NCBI GenBank assembly: GCA_945875335.1
Contig: CAMCKD010000001.1
Coordinates: 294,643-358,642 of the forward strand
Origin: an uncultured Clostridia bacterium
Lineage (GTDB): Bacteria > Bacillota > Clostridia > Oscillospirales > Oscillospiraceae
DNA length: 64,000 nucleotides
Reading direction: 5' to 3'
Shown here in pieces: positions 24,095 through 32,252 of this stretch. A program made the position numbers and the translations under genes. The notes beneath the pieces were generated by a model, which saw nothing but the letters and a program-made list of their open reading frames with translations, was not told where the DNA came from and did no database searches. Positions within the stretch are counted from its first letter, which is position 1, and each line of letters begins with the position of its first letter.

Positions 24095-24530
24095 ACATTC
24101 CCACACTTTGTGGCAGACTTTTCTTATCCACAAGGTACGACCTCAATTGCTCTGCGGAATCCTTTTTATCAGGATTCACCCCAACAAAGATAGCAGGAGG
24201 TCTGTTTATTTCTTTTCCTACTGGCCTCCAAAGGTGCAAACAATATGGATGGTTGTTGACATAATCACTCTTGGGAGGATGATACTGGACTACGGTTTCC
24301 TCTTCATCAAAAAACATATCTTTGATAGCGCACATCTCATCCCATGTCGGGCATTTTTTCCGATTGATGTTTCCAGGAGAAACACTTACATGCTCCCAAC
24401 CGCCTCCATTTGAGGCAATAACAAAAAAGGATTTCCCATTGACGAATACCTTGAACGCTCCATTTCCTCCATCTCCCATACTTCCGTAAATCGGAACTCG
24501 ATAATTGTCCAGGTAATGTAAATCTTTCAT
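24087..24530 (-). CDS. DUF7694-like phage protein
   Basis: 147 residues. WEHVSVS, CPTWDEMCAIKDMFF and HPPKSDYVNNHPYCLHLWRP are conserved in a widespread phage protein of unknown function. The C-terminal 40 residues extend beyond the usual end. Confidence 0.78.
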   Translation of the reverse strand: MKDLHYLDNYRVPIYGSMGDGGNGAFKVFVNGKSFFVIASNGGGWEHVSVSPGNINRKKCPTWDEMCAIKDMFFDEEETVVQYHPPKSDYVNNHPYCLHLWRPVGKEINRPPAIFVGVNPDKKDSAEQLRSYLVDKKSLPQSVGMYE

Positions 24531-24552
24531 ATGTATCTCCCTGCATCACTTC

Positions 24553-24798
24553 TTATTCCAGCTCACTTTTTTGGGCTTGCTTTTTTTCTCTTGCTTTGGC
24601 AAACCGTTCAGCTGCTTTATTCCTCTGTTCTTCCGTAAGAACCTTCTTTTTCCTGTAGGGATTCTTCCCCAATCTGAACATATACAGTGGGCAATCTTCC
24701 CCTGTGCATCTCTTAACTTCGGCATGGCTATCTCCACTACATCTGTAGCAATAAGCCTTAATTGCCTTTAATGGACTTACTATTTTGTTGTCTTCCAT
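24553..24798 (-). CDS. Conserved small Cys-rich phage protein
   Basis: 81 residues, ATG at 24798 (GGGAG). SPLKAIKAYCYRCSGDSHAE and CTGEDCPLYMFRLGKNPY are strongly conserved in phages of Firmicutes. Basic coiled tail. Overlaps the methyltransferase gene. Confidence 0.76.
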   Translation of the reverse strand: MEDNKIVSPLKAIKAYCYRCSGDSHAEVKRCTGEDCPLYMFRLGKNPYRKKKVLTEEQRNKAAERFAKAREKKQAQKSELE

Positions 24799-25640
24799 AA
24801 CGACTCTCCCATCATACATTGCTGCTCATTACTGAAATCCAGCATCTCATTTTTCGCTCGTTCGTAAAATGTACGGTCAATCTCAAACCCAAAGGAAGAA
24901 CGTCCTAGATTGTGAGCTGCCCGGAGAGTAGTACCAGAACCGCAGCATGGGTCAATCACTACGTCCCCAGGGTCTGTAAAAATTTCTATCAACTGCTCCA
25001 GTAGATTGACAGGTTTTTGCGCCGGATGGATTTTGGGAATCTCTTTTGGGTCACGCTTCCACTCGAACCAGTTGAATACCATATGCCCAGTTCCCCGGAT
25101 GTTCTTTCCGTTTTCATCAACCTGAAGCCCATTTCTGAACTTCGGAAGTCTGTCACGATACATTACCAGGGCATATTCGGTAGCTCCAACAATACGCATA
25201 TTGGCTTTTAGAACCTGGGGAGAATAGTTCTTAACAAAAACCAAAGGTATGTAATTCACAAATCCCTGTTTCTTTCCAGCATCAATCAATGTTGGCATCT
25301 GTTCAAAGGAGCAGAATACAATCATGCAAGGGCTATTACTGCTCCTTCCACGACCCACCGGCTTTGTATCATCCTTTTTCAGCATCCTGGAGCAGAAATG
25401 GAAATACTCATAAAGGTTGAAATTGAAATCAGAATGAAACGCTGCTTTTTTTGCAAGCTTGCTTTCCCCATTCTTGTTATCCCCACCGTTGTACCACATA
25501 GGATTGCTGCCATAAAAGTTTGTCCCGACATTATATGGAACATCGGCAATAATCAGCTGTGCCGGAGGAATCGCATATCTCTTGTAATTCTGCATTGAAT
25601 CCCGGTATATTTCACACTTAATCTTCCTTTGCGGATACAT
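24780..25640 (-). CDS. DNA methyltransferase (N4/N6, beta-class order)
   Basis: 286 residues, ATG at 25640 with AAGGGG seven bases upstream. Catalytic motif IV appears as ADVPYNVG (a DPPY variant) near residue 32. The C-terminal HPAQKPVNLLEQLIEIFTDPGD and DPCCGSGTTLRAAHNLGRS are the AdoMet-binding motifs, giving the beta permutation. It transfers a methyl group to an exocyclic amine of A or C. No partner restriction gene is visible, so it is an orphan, perhaps for anti-restriction. DVPY in place of DPPY is unusual. Confidence 0.9.
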   Translation of the reverse strand: MYPQRKIKCEIYRDSMQNYKRYAIPPAQLIIADVPYNVGTNFYGSNPMWYNGGDNKNGESKLAKKAAFHSDFNFNLYEYFHFCSRMLKKDDTKPVGRGRSSNSPCMIVFCSFEQMPTLIDAGKKQGFVNYIPLVFVKNYSPQVLKANMRIVGATEYALVMYRDRLPKFRNGLQVDENGKNIRGTGHMVFNWFEWKRDPKEIPKIHPAQKPVNLLEQLIEIFTDPGDVVIDPCCGSGTTLRAAHNLGRSSFGFEIDRTFYERAKNEMLDFSNEQQCMMGESLWKTTK

Positions 25641-25691
25641 CCATTTTCCCCTTTCATCAGTTAATTGAATAAATATCAATAACCTTTATTA

Positions 25692-25871
25692 TCAGACCTC
25701 CACAAGGTCCAGGCCATCGACGGCATATCCTCCAGATTTTCCCTCTAGTTTGACAATCATGGTGCCGCAACAGTCCCATGGCTCAGACCGTACCGTCCAT
25801 ACCTTCCCACGGTTTTCCTCGCTTACATGGTAGTGGTCGTTCATTACAACCTTATCTCCCGGTTTCAGCAT
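25692..25871 (-). CDS. Small beta-rich protein
   Basis: 59 residues, ATG at 25871 after GGAGG. MLKPGDKVVMNDHYHVSEEN start, RGKVWTVRSEPWDCCG, end YAVDGLDLVEV. This resembles a KOW/SH3-like barrel found in phages. Overlaps the next gene upstream by seven bases. Confidence 0.72.
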   Translation of the reverse strand: MLKPGDKVVMNDHYHVSEENRGKVWTVRSEPWDCCGTMIVKLEGKSGGYAVDGLDLVEV

Positions 25872-26266
25872 TTTGCTTCCTCCTTATTTCGTAGTACATC
25901 CATATCGTAACCACTGCGGATGAATTCGAGCGTTTTCTGATGTCTGATACAGTTTCCGAGTTTTGTGTAGATCATCTCCATATCCAACGGGGTAAATGCT
26001 GTGCCGCAAAACTGGTTGATACCTTCAAGGTGGTACTTATGTACCTGAGCATTCCTCCACACTGCATCAAAATGCTGGCTTTTGAAAGCATCACGGGAAA
26101 GCCATTCCAGCAGCTTTGCCACTACATCCTCTCTGGTTTCGCAGTTATCAAGCCGGAAGTAGGAATTGACCCTTCTATGTGGGTCAGCAACAAATTCAAG
26201 ATTTCTGTTCAGAATCGCATCCGGGAAAGCTACGAATAGTTCATTCAGGACTTTCTGTTCAACCAT
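25865..26266 (-). CDS. Hypothetical phage protein
   Basis: 133 residues. FPDAILNRNLEFVADPHRRV and YFRLDNCETREDVVAKLLEW recur in phage proteins without assigned function. Coupled on both sides to neighbours. Confidence 0.72.
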   Translation of the reverse strand: MVEQKVLNELFVAFPDAILNRNLEFVADPHRRVNSYFRLDNCETREDVVAKLLEWLSRDAFKSQHFDAVWRNAQVHKYHLEGINQFCGTAFTPLDMEMIYTKLGNCIRHQKTLEFIRSGYDMDVLRNKEEAKC

Positions 26267-26807
26267 TGCAGTTTACCTCCATCACATAGCACCAGCTCTG
26301 AGGCGGATGTCTCAGCTGCTTGCATCTATCCTTGCCTGTTTCTTCACATACTGAACAATTCGCTTCAGACGGCTTATCACAGGCGTGAAAAAAATTATCC
26401 AATCTGAGAGGCTTTTCATAGATTTTCAGATTAGAGATGTGCCATCCATAGCCAGTCACACCATTTCCCAAATAGTCGATAATCTGCTTGTCTGTTAGAC
26501 AAGTCAAAGGAAACTCCCTCAATGCAACATGGGAGTTTACATCGGAATACTTCACTGAAATTGGAACAATCACATCACATATGAACTCTCCGATAACCTT
26601 CCCATGTCCAAAAATGACCGTTTCCACCCATGCAAAAGATGGAAGTTTAGAAAGCAGCTTATATGGCCACTTTTTCTTTGTCTGGTAAATATAGCACCGA
26701 AAAGGAGACTCCAGCTTCGGGCTGGTCTTTCTGACCTCCAACGTTTTATCGCATAATGCAATACGTTCACACCATTGAGGATGTATACTGATAAGAACCG
26801 CTTTCAT
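26259..26807 (-). CDS. ASCH-domain protein
   Basis: 182 residues. MKAVLISIHPQWCERIALCDKTLEVRKTSPKL is the ASCH (PUA-like, RNA-binding) start. Cys pairs near the C-terminus (CSVCEETGKDRCKQL) add a possible zinc site. ASCH domains bind RNA and some cleave or deacylate modified nucleosides. One base separates it from the radical SAM gene. Confidence 0.85.
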   Translation of the reverse strand: MKAVLISIHPQWCERIALCDKTLEVRKTSPKLESPFRCYIYQTKKKWPYKLLSKLPSFAWVETVIFGHGKVIGEFICDVIVPISVKYSDVNSHVALREFPLTCLTDKQIIDYLGNGVTGYGWHISNLKIYEKPLRLDNFFHACDKPSEANCSVCEETGKDRCKQLRHPPQSWCYVMEVNCNG

Positions 26808-26808
26808 G

Positions 26809-27495
26809 TCATTTCTCCATTTCCTTTCTCAATGATTCTTTGATGTAATAATCCATGCCCAGCTTCTGGCAAAGCTGCTCCGCTTCATGCCCGAAGTCTT
26901 TCCAGTTGATCGTAGACGGATGGTAATTCAGCTTCCCAATTTTGATTTTATCGATGATGTCGTGGCAGTTCTCCAGGAATTCCAGCACGGCACCAGCATA
27001 AATTACAGGCTCGCAAGACACCCATGTTTTCAAGCCAGCATATTTCGCGTCAGCAAGGACAATGACCCGGTCAGACGGCTCATAAACCCCGTGCGGCATC
27101 CCATCGTATGTAATCCCGTACCAATCGTTCCCATCCAGCAGATCAAAGTCCCGGATTCCGTCTCCCTTGGTAAGAATCTGTACATGGTTTCCGCTTTCCT
27201 TGATTGCCTTGATGACCTCCCGGGTGACGGATGTGTCGTATCCTGTCGGGTATGGGTCACAGGTGAAGCACAGGTGGATCAGCTTCCCGGTCACGCCCTC
27301 CCGCTCCAGCTGCCGTTTCAGCGCTTCCACAATCCCTGGCCTCGGCTCCACATGGCTGTGAAATTCCTCCCTGTCCCGGTGCAGCACAGACGGTGCGAAG
27401 CAGTAATAGCATCGGTGCGGGCAGCCGGTGTAGATATTCACGGCATAATCGCCATATTCTTTCGCTTTTCCCTTCGGAACATACAAAGGCTTCAT
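26809..27495 (-). CDS. Radical SAM protein, SPL-like
   Basis: 228 residues. The cluster motif CPHRCYYCFAPSV (CxxxCxxC) binds the 4Fe-4S and S-adenosylmethionine. IHLCFTCDPYPTGYDTSVTREVIKAI and VQILTKGDG are typical of the SplB-related phage/plasmid group. True spore photoproduct lyase is longer, so the substrate is unknown; nucleic acid is likely. Forms a tight cluster with ASCH and methyltransferase genes. Confidence 0.85.
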   Translation of the reverse strand: MKPLYVPKGKAKEYGDYAVNIYTGCPHRCYYCFAPSVLHRDREEFHSHVEPRPGIVEALKRQLEREGVTGKLIHLCFTCDPYPTGYDTSVTREVIKAIKESGNHVQILTKGDGIRDFDLLDGNDWYGITYDGMPHGVYEPSDRVIVLADAKYAGLKTWVSCEPVIYAGAVLEFLENCHDIIDKIKIGKLNYHPSTINWKDFGHEAEQLCQKLGMDYYIKESLRKEMEK

Positions 27496-27497
27496 TG

Positions 27498-27803
27498 TCA
27501 GTCCTCCTCGTCGTAAATTGTGATTCCCAATTCCTGCCCCAGCCAGTCAAGCCCGGCCCGGGTGAGCCAGAATATGATGTTTCCAGGGTTATACCCATTG
27601 CGGCATTTTGCGTATCCTTTATCGCACAGGCCCTGCCATACGGAGAAATAAACACCTTTCCCATGGGTCGTGAAATAATTCCGATACGGCCTGTAGAAAA
27701 ACTTCCCATGGCGCTGGTATGGCCGCTTATTGTCAAGGCCGATTGTGTGCGCAGCCAGCTGTACTTCCTTCGTTTTATGGCTCAAATCGATGTATCTTGG
27801 CAT
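27498..27803 (-). CDS. Hypothetical phage protein
   Basis: 101 residues, ATG at 27803 seven bases after AAGGAG. HGKFFYRPYRNYFTTHGKG and WLTRAGLDWLGQELGI recur in phage proteins next to radical SAM genes. Function unknown. Confidence 0.72.
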   Translation of the reverse strand: MPRYIDLSHKTKEVQLAAHTIGLDNKRPYQRHGKFFYRPYRNYFTTHGKGVYFSVWQGLCDKGYAKCRNGYNPGNIIFWLTRAGLDWLGQELGITIYDEED

Positions 27804-27805
27804 TG

Positions 27806-28102
27806 TCATTCTCCTTCCGCTGGCTCCTGTAGCCACTTCAAAAGCCCGTTTGCTTTTCCTTCGTTCGGTTTACAGAGTTTGATTCCTGGACACGACTCTG
27901 ATCCACAGTCGAATTCTTCGCACAGAAACACGGAAAGTTCCTCATCGCTCATGGAGCGAATTTTCTGTGCGTTGGTATTTGGCTTTTCTTTGGTGATTTT
28001 ACAAGATACACCGTTAATGCAGATAAATTCCCTGTCCTTTCCAGCGTGTACGCATCTGCTGTGGCAACCTTTGCAATTATCGTATTTGATAGCCACAATC
28101 AT
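27806..28102 (-). CDS. Cys-rich phage protein
   Basis: 98 residues. [19 protein letters not shown] and [12 protein letters not shown] indicate two metal sites. Ends [12 protein letters not shown]. Coupled to the HNH gene upstream. Confidence 0.72.
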   Translation of the reverse strand: MIVAIKYDNCKGCHSRCVHAGKDREFICINGVSCKITKEKPNTNAQKIRSMSDEELSVFLCEEFDCGSESCPGIKLCKPNEGKANGLLKWLQEPAEGE

Positions 28103-28668
28103 TCTCCTTTCGGCGGTTCAGGAAGCGGCCTATAATACCATACGCCATATTGATTTTTTACCTTTGCAGGCCTCCTTCTGTTTGATGCCTGCGTTTTCCA
28201 GTTTGTCCATCTGCAATTTGACGGTTCATAGTCACCATTGTTGTTTATCCTGTCAATTGTAAGAGTATCTTCATACCCATTTGCCAATGCCCATTCCAAA
28301 AAATTTATAAAACCATTTTCTCTGCTTTTCCATTCTTCGCAAACAGAAATACCACGACCTCCATAGTCCCCATAGCAATCTATATCTGGGTTATAGCATC
28401 TTGCAATCATACCTTTCCAGATTGAGTATATTCTTCTGTTGTCGGTTGAAAGACCGCCGTATTTGGCTTTTTGCCTTTTCACTTCAAGATTTAAGCATCC
28501 ACAAGTCTTTGTTTTCCCACTCACAAGATCACGACCATGCGTTATTGTATAAGAACCGCAATCGCACAGACATTTCCACAGAATTTTCTTGTATTTGTCT
28601 CTGCCAGCTTGTTCTATAACAGTTAATCTGTTAAACCTCATTCCGGTCAAATCCTTAAATGCTCCCAT
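28099..28668 (-). CDS. HNH-like homing-type protein with DUF551-like tail
   Basis: 189 residues. The N-terminus [15 protein letters not shown] is a NUMOD-like start. [27 protein letters not shown] is a zinc finger. [34 protein letters not shown] is the HNH-like core. The last 13 residues ([13 protein letters not shown]) match the end of DUF551 proteins, as if the gene entered a DUF551 gene and kept its 3' end. See the companion fragment at 28655-28735. Confidence 0.78.
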   Translation of the reverse strand: MGAFKDLTGMRFNRLTVIEQAGRDKYKKILWKCLCDCGSYTITHGRDLVSGKTKTCGCLNLEVKRQKAKYGGLSTDNRRIYSIWKGMIARCYNPDIDCYGDYGGRGISVCEEWKSRENGFINFLEWALANGYEDTLTIDRINNNGDYEPSNCRWTNWKTQASNRRRPAKVKNQYGVWYYRPLPEPPKGE

Positions 28669-28735
28669 AGTTTCCTTTCCGCTTGAAAAGCAAACCCCGT
28701 GTGTCTAATGGCGCCAACTTTTCCCTAACATCCAT
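28655..28735 (-). pseudogene. Truncated 5' fragment of a disrupted gene
   Basis: 26 codons from an ATG with GGAGGAGG seven bases upstream. It starts [12 protein letters not shown], a start I associate with DUF551-type accessory proteins, then runs out of frame into the HNH gene's start. Together with the DUF551-like tail at 28099 it looks like a gene split by the HNH insertion. Confidence 0.5.
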
Positions 28736-28737
28736 TG

Positions 28738-29103
28738 TTACGCCTCCTCCGGCGGTTCCGGCAGCGGCATCCAGTGGGTAACATTTTCGTTTTGCAAGCC
28801 GTAAACAGCGGGAGAATGCCATTCCCCATCACTTCCTATATGTGCCTCATGCACCATAGGGAGCGGTTTTGCACTAGAAATGTAAACCAATACTGGAATG
28901 TAATTTTTAGGGAGACGTCTAGTCACCGGAATCCACCGCCGCTGCTCCTGCTCCCTGAGGGCGGCGACTGCCAGCACGCATGCATCCGAAACAGCCTGAA
29001 CAGCAGCCATCTTACCTCTGAACCCGCCATAGTATTCGATTTCCGCCAGTGCTTCCCCTGTTGTCTCCGGGTCGAGAATACGAATTGCTTCTTCTCTGTT
29101 CAT
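28738..29103 (-). CDS. DUF551 domain protein
   Basis: 121 residues. MNREEAIRILDPETTGEALAE start, RWIPVTRRLPKNYIPVLVYI core, end VTHWMPLPEPPEEA. The intact relative of the broken gene next to it. Confidence 0.8.
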   Translation of the reverse strand: MNREEAIRILDPETTGEALAEIEYYGGFRGKMAAVQAVSDACVLAVAALREQEQRRWIPVTRRLPKNYIPVLVYISSAKPLPMVHEAHIGSDGEWHSPAVYGLQNENVTHWMPLPEPPEEA

Positions 29104-29168
29104 TTTTCCTCCTTAGGATTGTCTAAGAATTCTTGTACTTCATTAAACCTTTTAAGAACTCGTTCCAT
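29100..29168 (-). CDS. Possible 22-residue peptide
   Basis: MERVLKRFNEV start, ends NPKEEK. Its start codon overlaps the upstream stop (TGATG) and its stop overlaps the next start, so coupled translation is possible. No other evidence. Confidence 0.35.
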   Translation of the reverse strand: MERVLKRFNEVQEFLDNPKEEK

Positions 29169-29377
29169 CAGTATGAATCCCCAAGGTCAAGAGGAATCCC
29201 ACCTTGTGCAGAACCTATCATCAGCCTGACTTCATCATATGTTTCATCGATATGCTGATTGTTTCCATGAATTCTAAGTACTGTTCTTTTCTCATCATTT
29301 CCACATACAGCCTCCACCTTATCCAGATTGATTAAAATGGGAGTTCCACCTTTATGAACCTCAATAAATTTCGCCAT
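29168..29377 (-). CDS. Small phage protein
   Basis: 69 residues, SD AAGGAG. FIEVHKGGTPILINLDKVEAV resembles small flagellar/RepA-like beta proteins (LINLDKVEAV). Function unknown. Confidence 0.7.
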   Translation of the reverse strand: MAKFIEVHKGGTPILINLDKVEAVCGNDEKRTVLRIHGNNQHIDETYDEVRLMIGSAQGGIPLDLGDSY

Positions 29378-29389
29378 TTTCTTTTCTCC

Positions 29390-29563
29390 TTACGTCAAAT
29401 TTCCATTTGCACAATTTGGAACCGGAAAGTAATTCTTCATCTCTCCCCATACCCATTTCGCATTTCCCTTTTCATCGATTCCTCCATACATGAGGAAGAA
29501 CAGCCCATTTATTCCATAGACGGTGTACTCATTCCCGGTTTCAATTTCTTTTACTTTGAACAC
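29390..29563 (-). CDS. Small beta-rich protein (GTG start)
   Basis: 57 residues, GTG at 29563 with AGGAAGGA eight bases upstream. VKEIETGNEYTVYGINGLFF and WVWGEMKNYFPVPN suggest a small barrel. It overlaps the upstream gene by 13 bases. Confidence 0.62.
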   Translation of the reverse strand: MFKVKEIETGNEYTVYGINGLFFLMYGGIDEKGNAKWVWGEMKNYFPVPNCANGNLT

Positions 29564-29994
29564 GATTTCAGTCCTTCCTCTATTTCAATTCTACGTCTCG
29601 TGATTTCATCGATGTAATTATTTGCTGCTTGGATTTCATCGTCCAGGGTTGTAATATACCCATATCCATAATCATTCACCACTACACGAATCCAACACGG
29701 AAATTTATCGAGTTCAAATTCCCACCCGCTTGCATCATAGACTGTGAAAGTTCCATGCTTTACTTTGTTTAGCTCCTCGATGCTGAAAACAAGATAAAAG
29801 CATACAGAATAGTCTTCATCTATATCACTGGAATACACAGAAAAGTGAGGCAATTGTCCGATTTCTTTCTTGCATTTTTCATATAGGCGTTCATTTTCAT
29901 AAATCACACAGTCTTCAATCTTATTGAACACTTCACCATCGTCTGAAACGAACACTTCCTCAATTACTTGTTTAGTTCTAGTTTCACGCCTCAT
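29551..29994 (-). CDS. Hypothetical phage protein
   Basis: 147 residues, ATG at 29994 (SD GGAGG). VSDDGEVFNKIEDCVIYE near the start, helical C-terminus DEIQAANNYIDEITRRRIEI. Not recognised. Confidence 0.72.
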   Translation of the reverse strand: MRRETRTKQVIEEVFVSDDGEVFNKIEDCVIYENERLYEKCKKEIGQLPHFSVYSSDIDEDYSVCFYLVFSIEELNKVKHGTFTVYDASGWEFELDKFPCWIRVVVNDYGYGYITTLDDEIQAANNYIDEITRRRIEIEEGLKSCSK

Positions 29995-30008
29995 ATTGAC
30001 CTCCGAAT

Positions 30009-30257
30009 CTACTTGTTTTTTGGATTGGCTGGACATTTTTCGCAACATTCAGACGGAGAACTGCAATAAATACGGGCCAATTCACTTACACCAGGATTTG
30101 GTGATGGTCTAAACGGATTCCTAGAAATACCACAAGGACCTATATCAACTTGCCTTCTTCGATTAAGGAAATAATAGTCCCCGCTTCTGTATTGATTCTT
30201 CCTATCATCTTCAGAAGCATAGATTGTTCCGTTTTTGTCTATCCAGGTTTCCATCAT
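30009..30257 (-). CDS. Small Cys-rich protein
   Basis: 82 residues, start at one of two adjacent ATGs (30257/30254) after GAGG. Ends CSSPSECCEKCPANPKNK. It overlaps the upstream gene by about 47 bases. Confidence 0.62.
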   Translation of the reverse strand: MMETWIDKNGTIYASEDDRKNQYRSGDYYFLNRRRQVDIGPCGISRNPFRPSPNPGVSELARIYCSSPSECCEKCPANPKNK

Positions 30258-30564
30258 CGACAACCTCATATCCGTTAATTGAAATAAGCTTCATGTCAAG
30301 TACCATATTGTTGTTTACCTCTTGTATTATTTCTCCTTTTATGTTTCTCCTTATAATTCCTGTCTCATGTGGCGTAAAAGACAAGTCTGCCACATACATT
30401 TTTGAAAGGAAAACCAAACCGTTGAACTTCAGCTTTATGAAACAAGGAGAAGAAATGTCAATAAGCGATAAATCATAGAAAATTGTACCGCAGTATTCGC
30501 ATTTTTCTCCTTGTATCGGAGCACCACAGTTCGGACAGTTTGTTTGACTCATTCTGTCATTCAT
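30211..30564 (-). CDS. Zinc-ribbon protein
   Basis: 117 residues. MNDRMSQTNCPNCGAPIQGEKCEYCGTIF is a clear N-terminal zinc ribbon. The rest is beta-rich (FTPHETGIIRRNIKGEI). Function unknown. Confidence 0.7.
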   Translation of the reverse strand: MNDRMSQTNCPNCGAPIQGEKCEYCGTIFYDLSLIDISSPCFIKLKFNGLVFLSKMYVADLSFTPHETGIIRRNIKGEIIQEVNNNMVLDMKLISINGYEVVDDGNLDRQKRNNLCF

Positions 30565-30568
30565 AAGC

Positions 30569-30682
30569 TCACCCAATTAGAGCAAAAAGCTCTTCATAGG
30601 GAAACATGAAGAAAATGGAGTAGCATACGGCACATAGAACCGATACCACGATTGCAATGGACAACCATGCTTTCCGTGTCAT
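30569..30682 (-). CDS. Small single-span membrane protein
   Basis: 37 residues, SD GGAGG. One hydrophobic helix (SIAIVVSVLCAVCYSIFFMF) after a short basic N-terminus. Spacing and SD make it a likely real gene. Confidence 0.65.
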   Translation of the reverse strand: MTRKAWLSIAIVVSVLCAVCYSIFFMFPYEELFALIG

Positions 30683-30685
30683 AAT

Positions 30686-31291
30686 TCAATCCTCCTTCTC
30701 ATCAATTTTCGATGCAAGCATATCTGCAAAGTGAGTAAAAAGTGCCAGCGGGTAAAGCTCAAAAGCTTTGCTTGCATTATTGGCTTCATCTTGTTGCCAA
30801 GGCCCCATATGGTATCGGATTGCAAATGCCTCTTCCCTTGTGAGCTTCATGAAACCAGAAATGATGTACACGCTCTTCTCTCCATGACCATAGGGAAGTT
30901 TGTCCTCAACGTCATAGCCCATGTAGTCCTCCCACTCAGGCTTTCCGTTCGGGAGCATTTTCCCTGTCTTTCTGCTCTTTTTCACTGGGGTGTAGTAATT
31001 GACTTTGCAGATGTCATGGAGCAGTCCACAAATCGCAATCGTTTGTTCTTGCTCAGGTGTAAGAGTTGTGATTCCATATCTTTTTTCAATATAATGCAGA
31101 AACTGATCCCGGAGCTGTTCATAAACATTTACACTGTGCTGGCACAAACCACCAGGGACAGCTAGATGGAACTTGCTGCTTGCAGGAGCAGTAAAGAAAT
31201 CTGAATTTATAAGAAATTCCAGAAGTTCCTCTGCACCAGCCCGCAAGATATGTTTCTTATATATCTCAATGAATTTCTCTCTCATGTTCAT
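30686..31291 (-). CDS. HD-domain phosphohydrolase
   Basis: 201 residues, SD AAGGAG. HD residues are visible: CQHSVNVYEQL (first His), AICGLLHDICKVNYY (HD), YGHGEKSVYIISGF and FAIRYHMGPW, ending with ALFTHFADMLASK. Acts on a nucleotide or nucleic-acid phosphoester. Common in phages of Clostridia, where nucleotide turnover or anti-signalling roles are possible. Confidence 0.87.
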   Translation of the reverse strand: MNMREKFIEIYKKHILRAGAEELLEFLINSDFFTAPASSKFHLAVPGGLCQHSVNVYEQLRDQFLHYIEKRYGITTLTPEQEQTIAICGLLHDICKVNYYTPVKKSRKTGKMLPNGKPEWEDYMGYDVEDKLPYGHGEKSVYIISGFMKLTREEAFAIRYHMGPWQQDEANNASKAFELYPLALFTHFADMLASKIDEKED

Positions 31292-31307
31292 GCAAATTCT
31301 CCTTTAT

Positions 31308-31754
31308 TTATGCGCTCTCTCCAATTGCATCAATCGCATCCCATACTTCCTTGAATTTAGTAATGGAATCATACTTTTTCCGAATGCTTCTCAACTCAGA
31401 GAGAACGCTATCCATCAACTTTTTGGAGCTATCCTCGCTTCGGATGATGGTATCAATGGAGAAATAGTTCCGTTCCTGCGCCTCCACCTTGAAATATGCT
31501 CGAACAGGTTCCTTATTCTCCACCTTTACAACCAGGCTGTTGATAATATTTCTTGCCTGATGGACTCTCCAATTCTCAGCAGCTTCAGTGTCATTCCACT
31601 CGAAGCATCCATGCAGCGGTGCTTCAGCCGGACGGTTTTCGTCCAGCAGAACTTGTGCCGTTAATCTTCCTTCCTGTTCCAGCCTTGCACACATCTCACC
31701 AGCAATCTGGGCATCTGCATTAACCCGGCTTCCAGTTCTCCACTCATAAATCAT
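31308..31754 (-). CDS. Hypothetical phage protein
   Basis: 148 residues. MIYEWRTGSRVNADAQIAGE, then HGCFEWNDTEAAENWRVHQARNIINSLV, a pattern frequent in phage proteins beside recombination genes. Helical C-terminus. Function unknown. Lies directly after the pentamer tract. Confidence 0.75.
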   Translation of the reverse strand: MIYEWRTGSRVNADAQIAGEMCARLEQEGRLTAQVLLDENRPAEAPLHGCFEWNDTEAAENWRVHQARNIINSLVVKVENKEPVRAYFKVEAQERNYFSIDTIIRSEDSSKKLMDSVLSELRSIRKKYDSITKFKEVWDAIDAIGESA

Positions 31755-31795
31755 TTTGATTTCTCCTTCTCATATAATCTGAATTTCTCAAGACT

Positions 31796-32199
31796 TTCCT
31801 TACCCCGCCTTACCGCAACTTACCAAAACGCACCTAAACAAGCCTTGCCATTCCTGCCAAACCCAAACATACCAAACCCCAACCAACAGCACCTTTCCCG
31901 ACCCAGCCACGCCATACCTGCCACACCTAGCCCCAACAATCCAAACCTTACCTGAACGCACCCCTCCTGCCACACCAGGCCATGCCCTACAGCATCCTGA
32001 CTCACCTAAGCTTACCACGCCTGCCTGACCAAACCAGACCATGCCGAACCAGGCCACGACTAGCCTCCCTTGCCTAGCCTGCCAAACCCCGCCTTGACAT
32101 ACACTACCTTACCGGAACTCGCCCATCCACACCTTACCTGCCCAAACACACCACGCCATGCCCTGACGCACCTTAGCCCGCCATGCCATTCCTGCCATA
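31796..32199. repeat. CCNNN pentanucleotide tract (about 80 units)
   Basis: A 404-bp stretch in which CC recurs about every five bases on the plus strand (units such as CCTTA, CCATG, CCAAA, CCACG; occasional CCTG four-base units). The complementary, transcribed-sense strand reads GG every five bases. Base composition differs sharply from flanking genes. No SD-supported frame crosses it. The unit sequence varies while the CC phase is kept, so this is not simple slippage. Role unknown. Confidence 0.85.
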
Positions 32200-32252
32200 T
32201 ACTTGAGAAAGCAAAGCCCTTTTATGAACCTTCTTGTGGAAGGTTCATATTA

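Noticed and set aside
31800-32057. Trp/Gly/Val-rich minus-strand frame in the pentamer tract
   Set aside because: Composition is a by-product of the GG-every-five-bases pattern; no RBS.
31796-32199. CRISPR array
   Set aside because: Unit is five bases with no conserved repeat-spacer structure and no cas genes.
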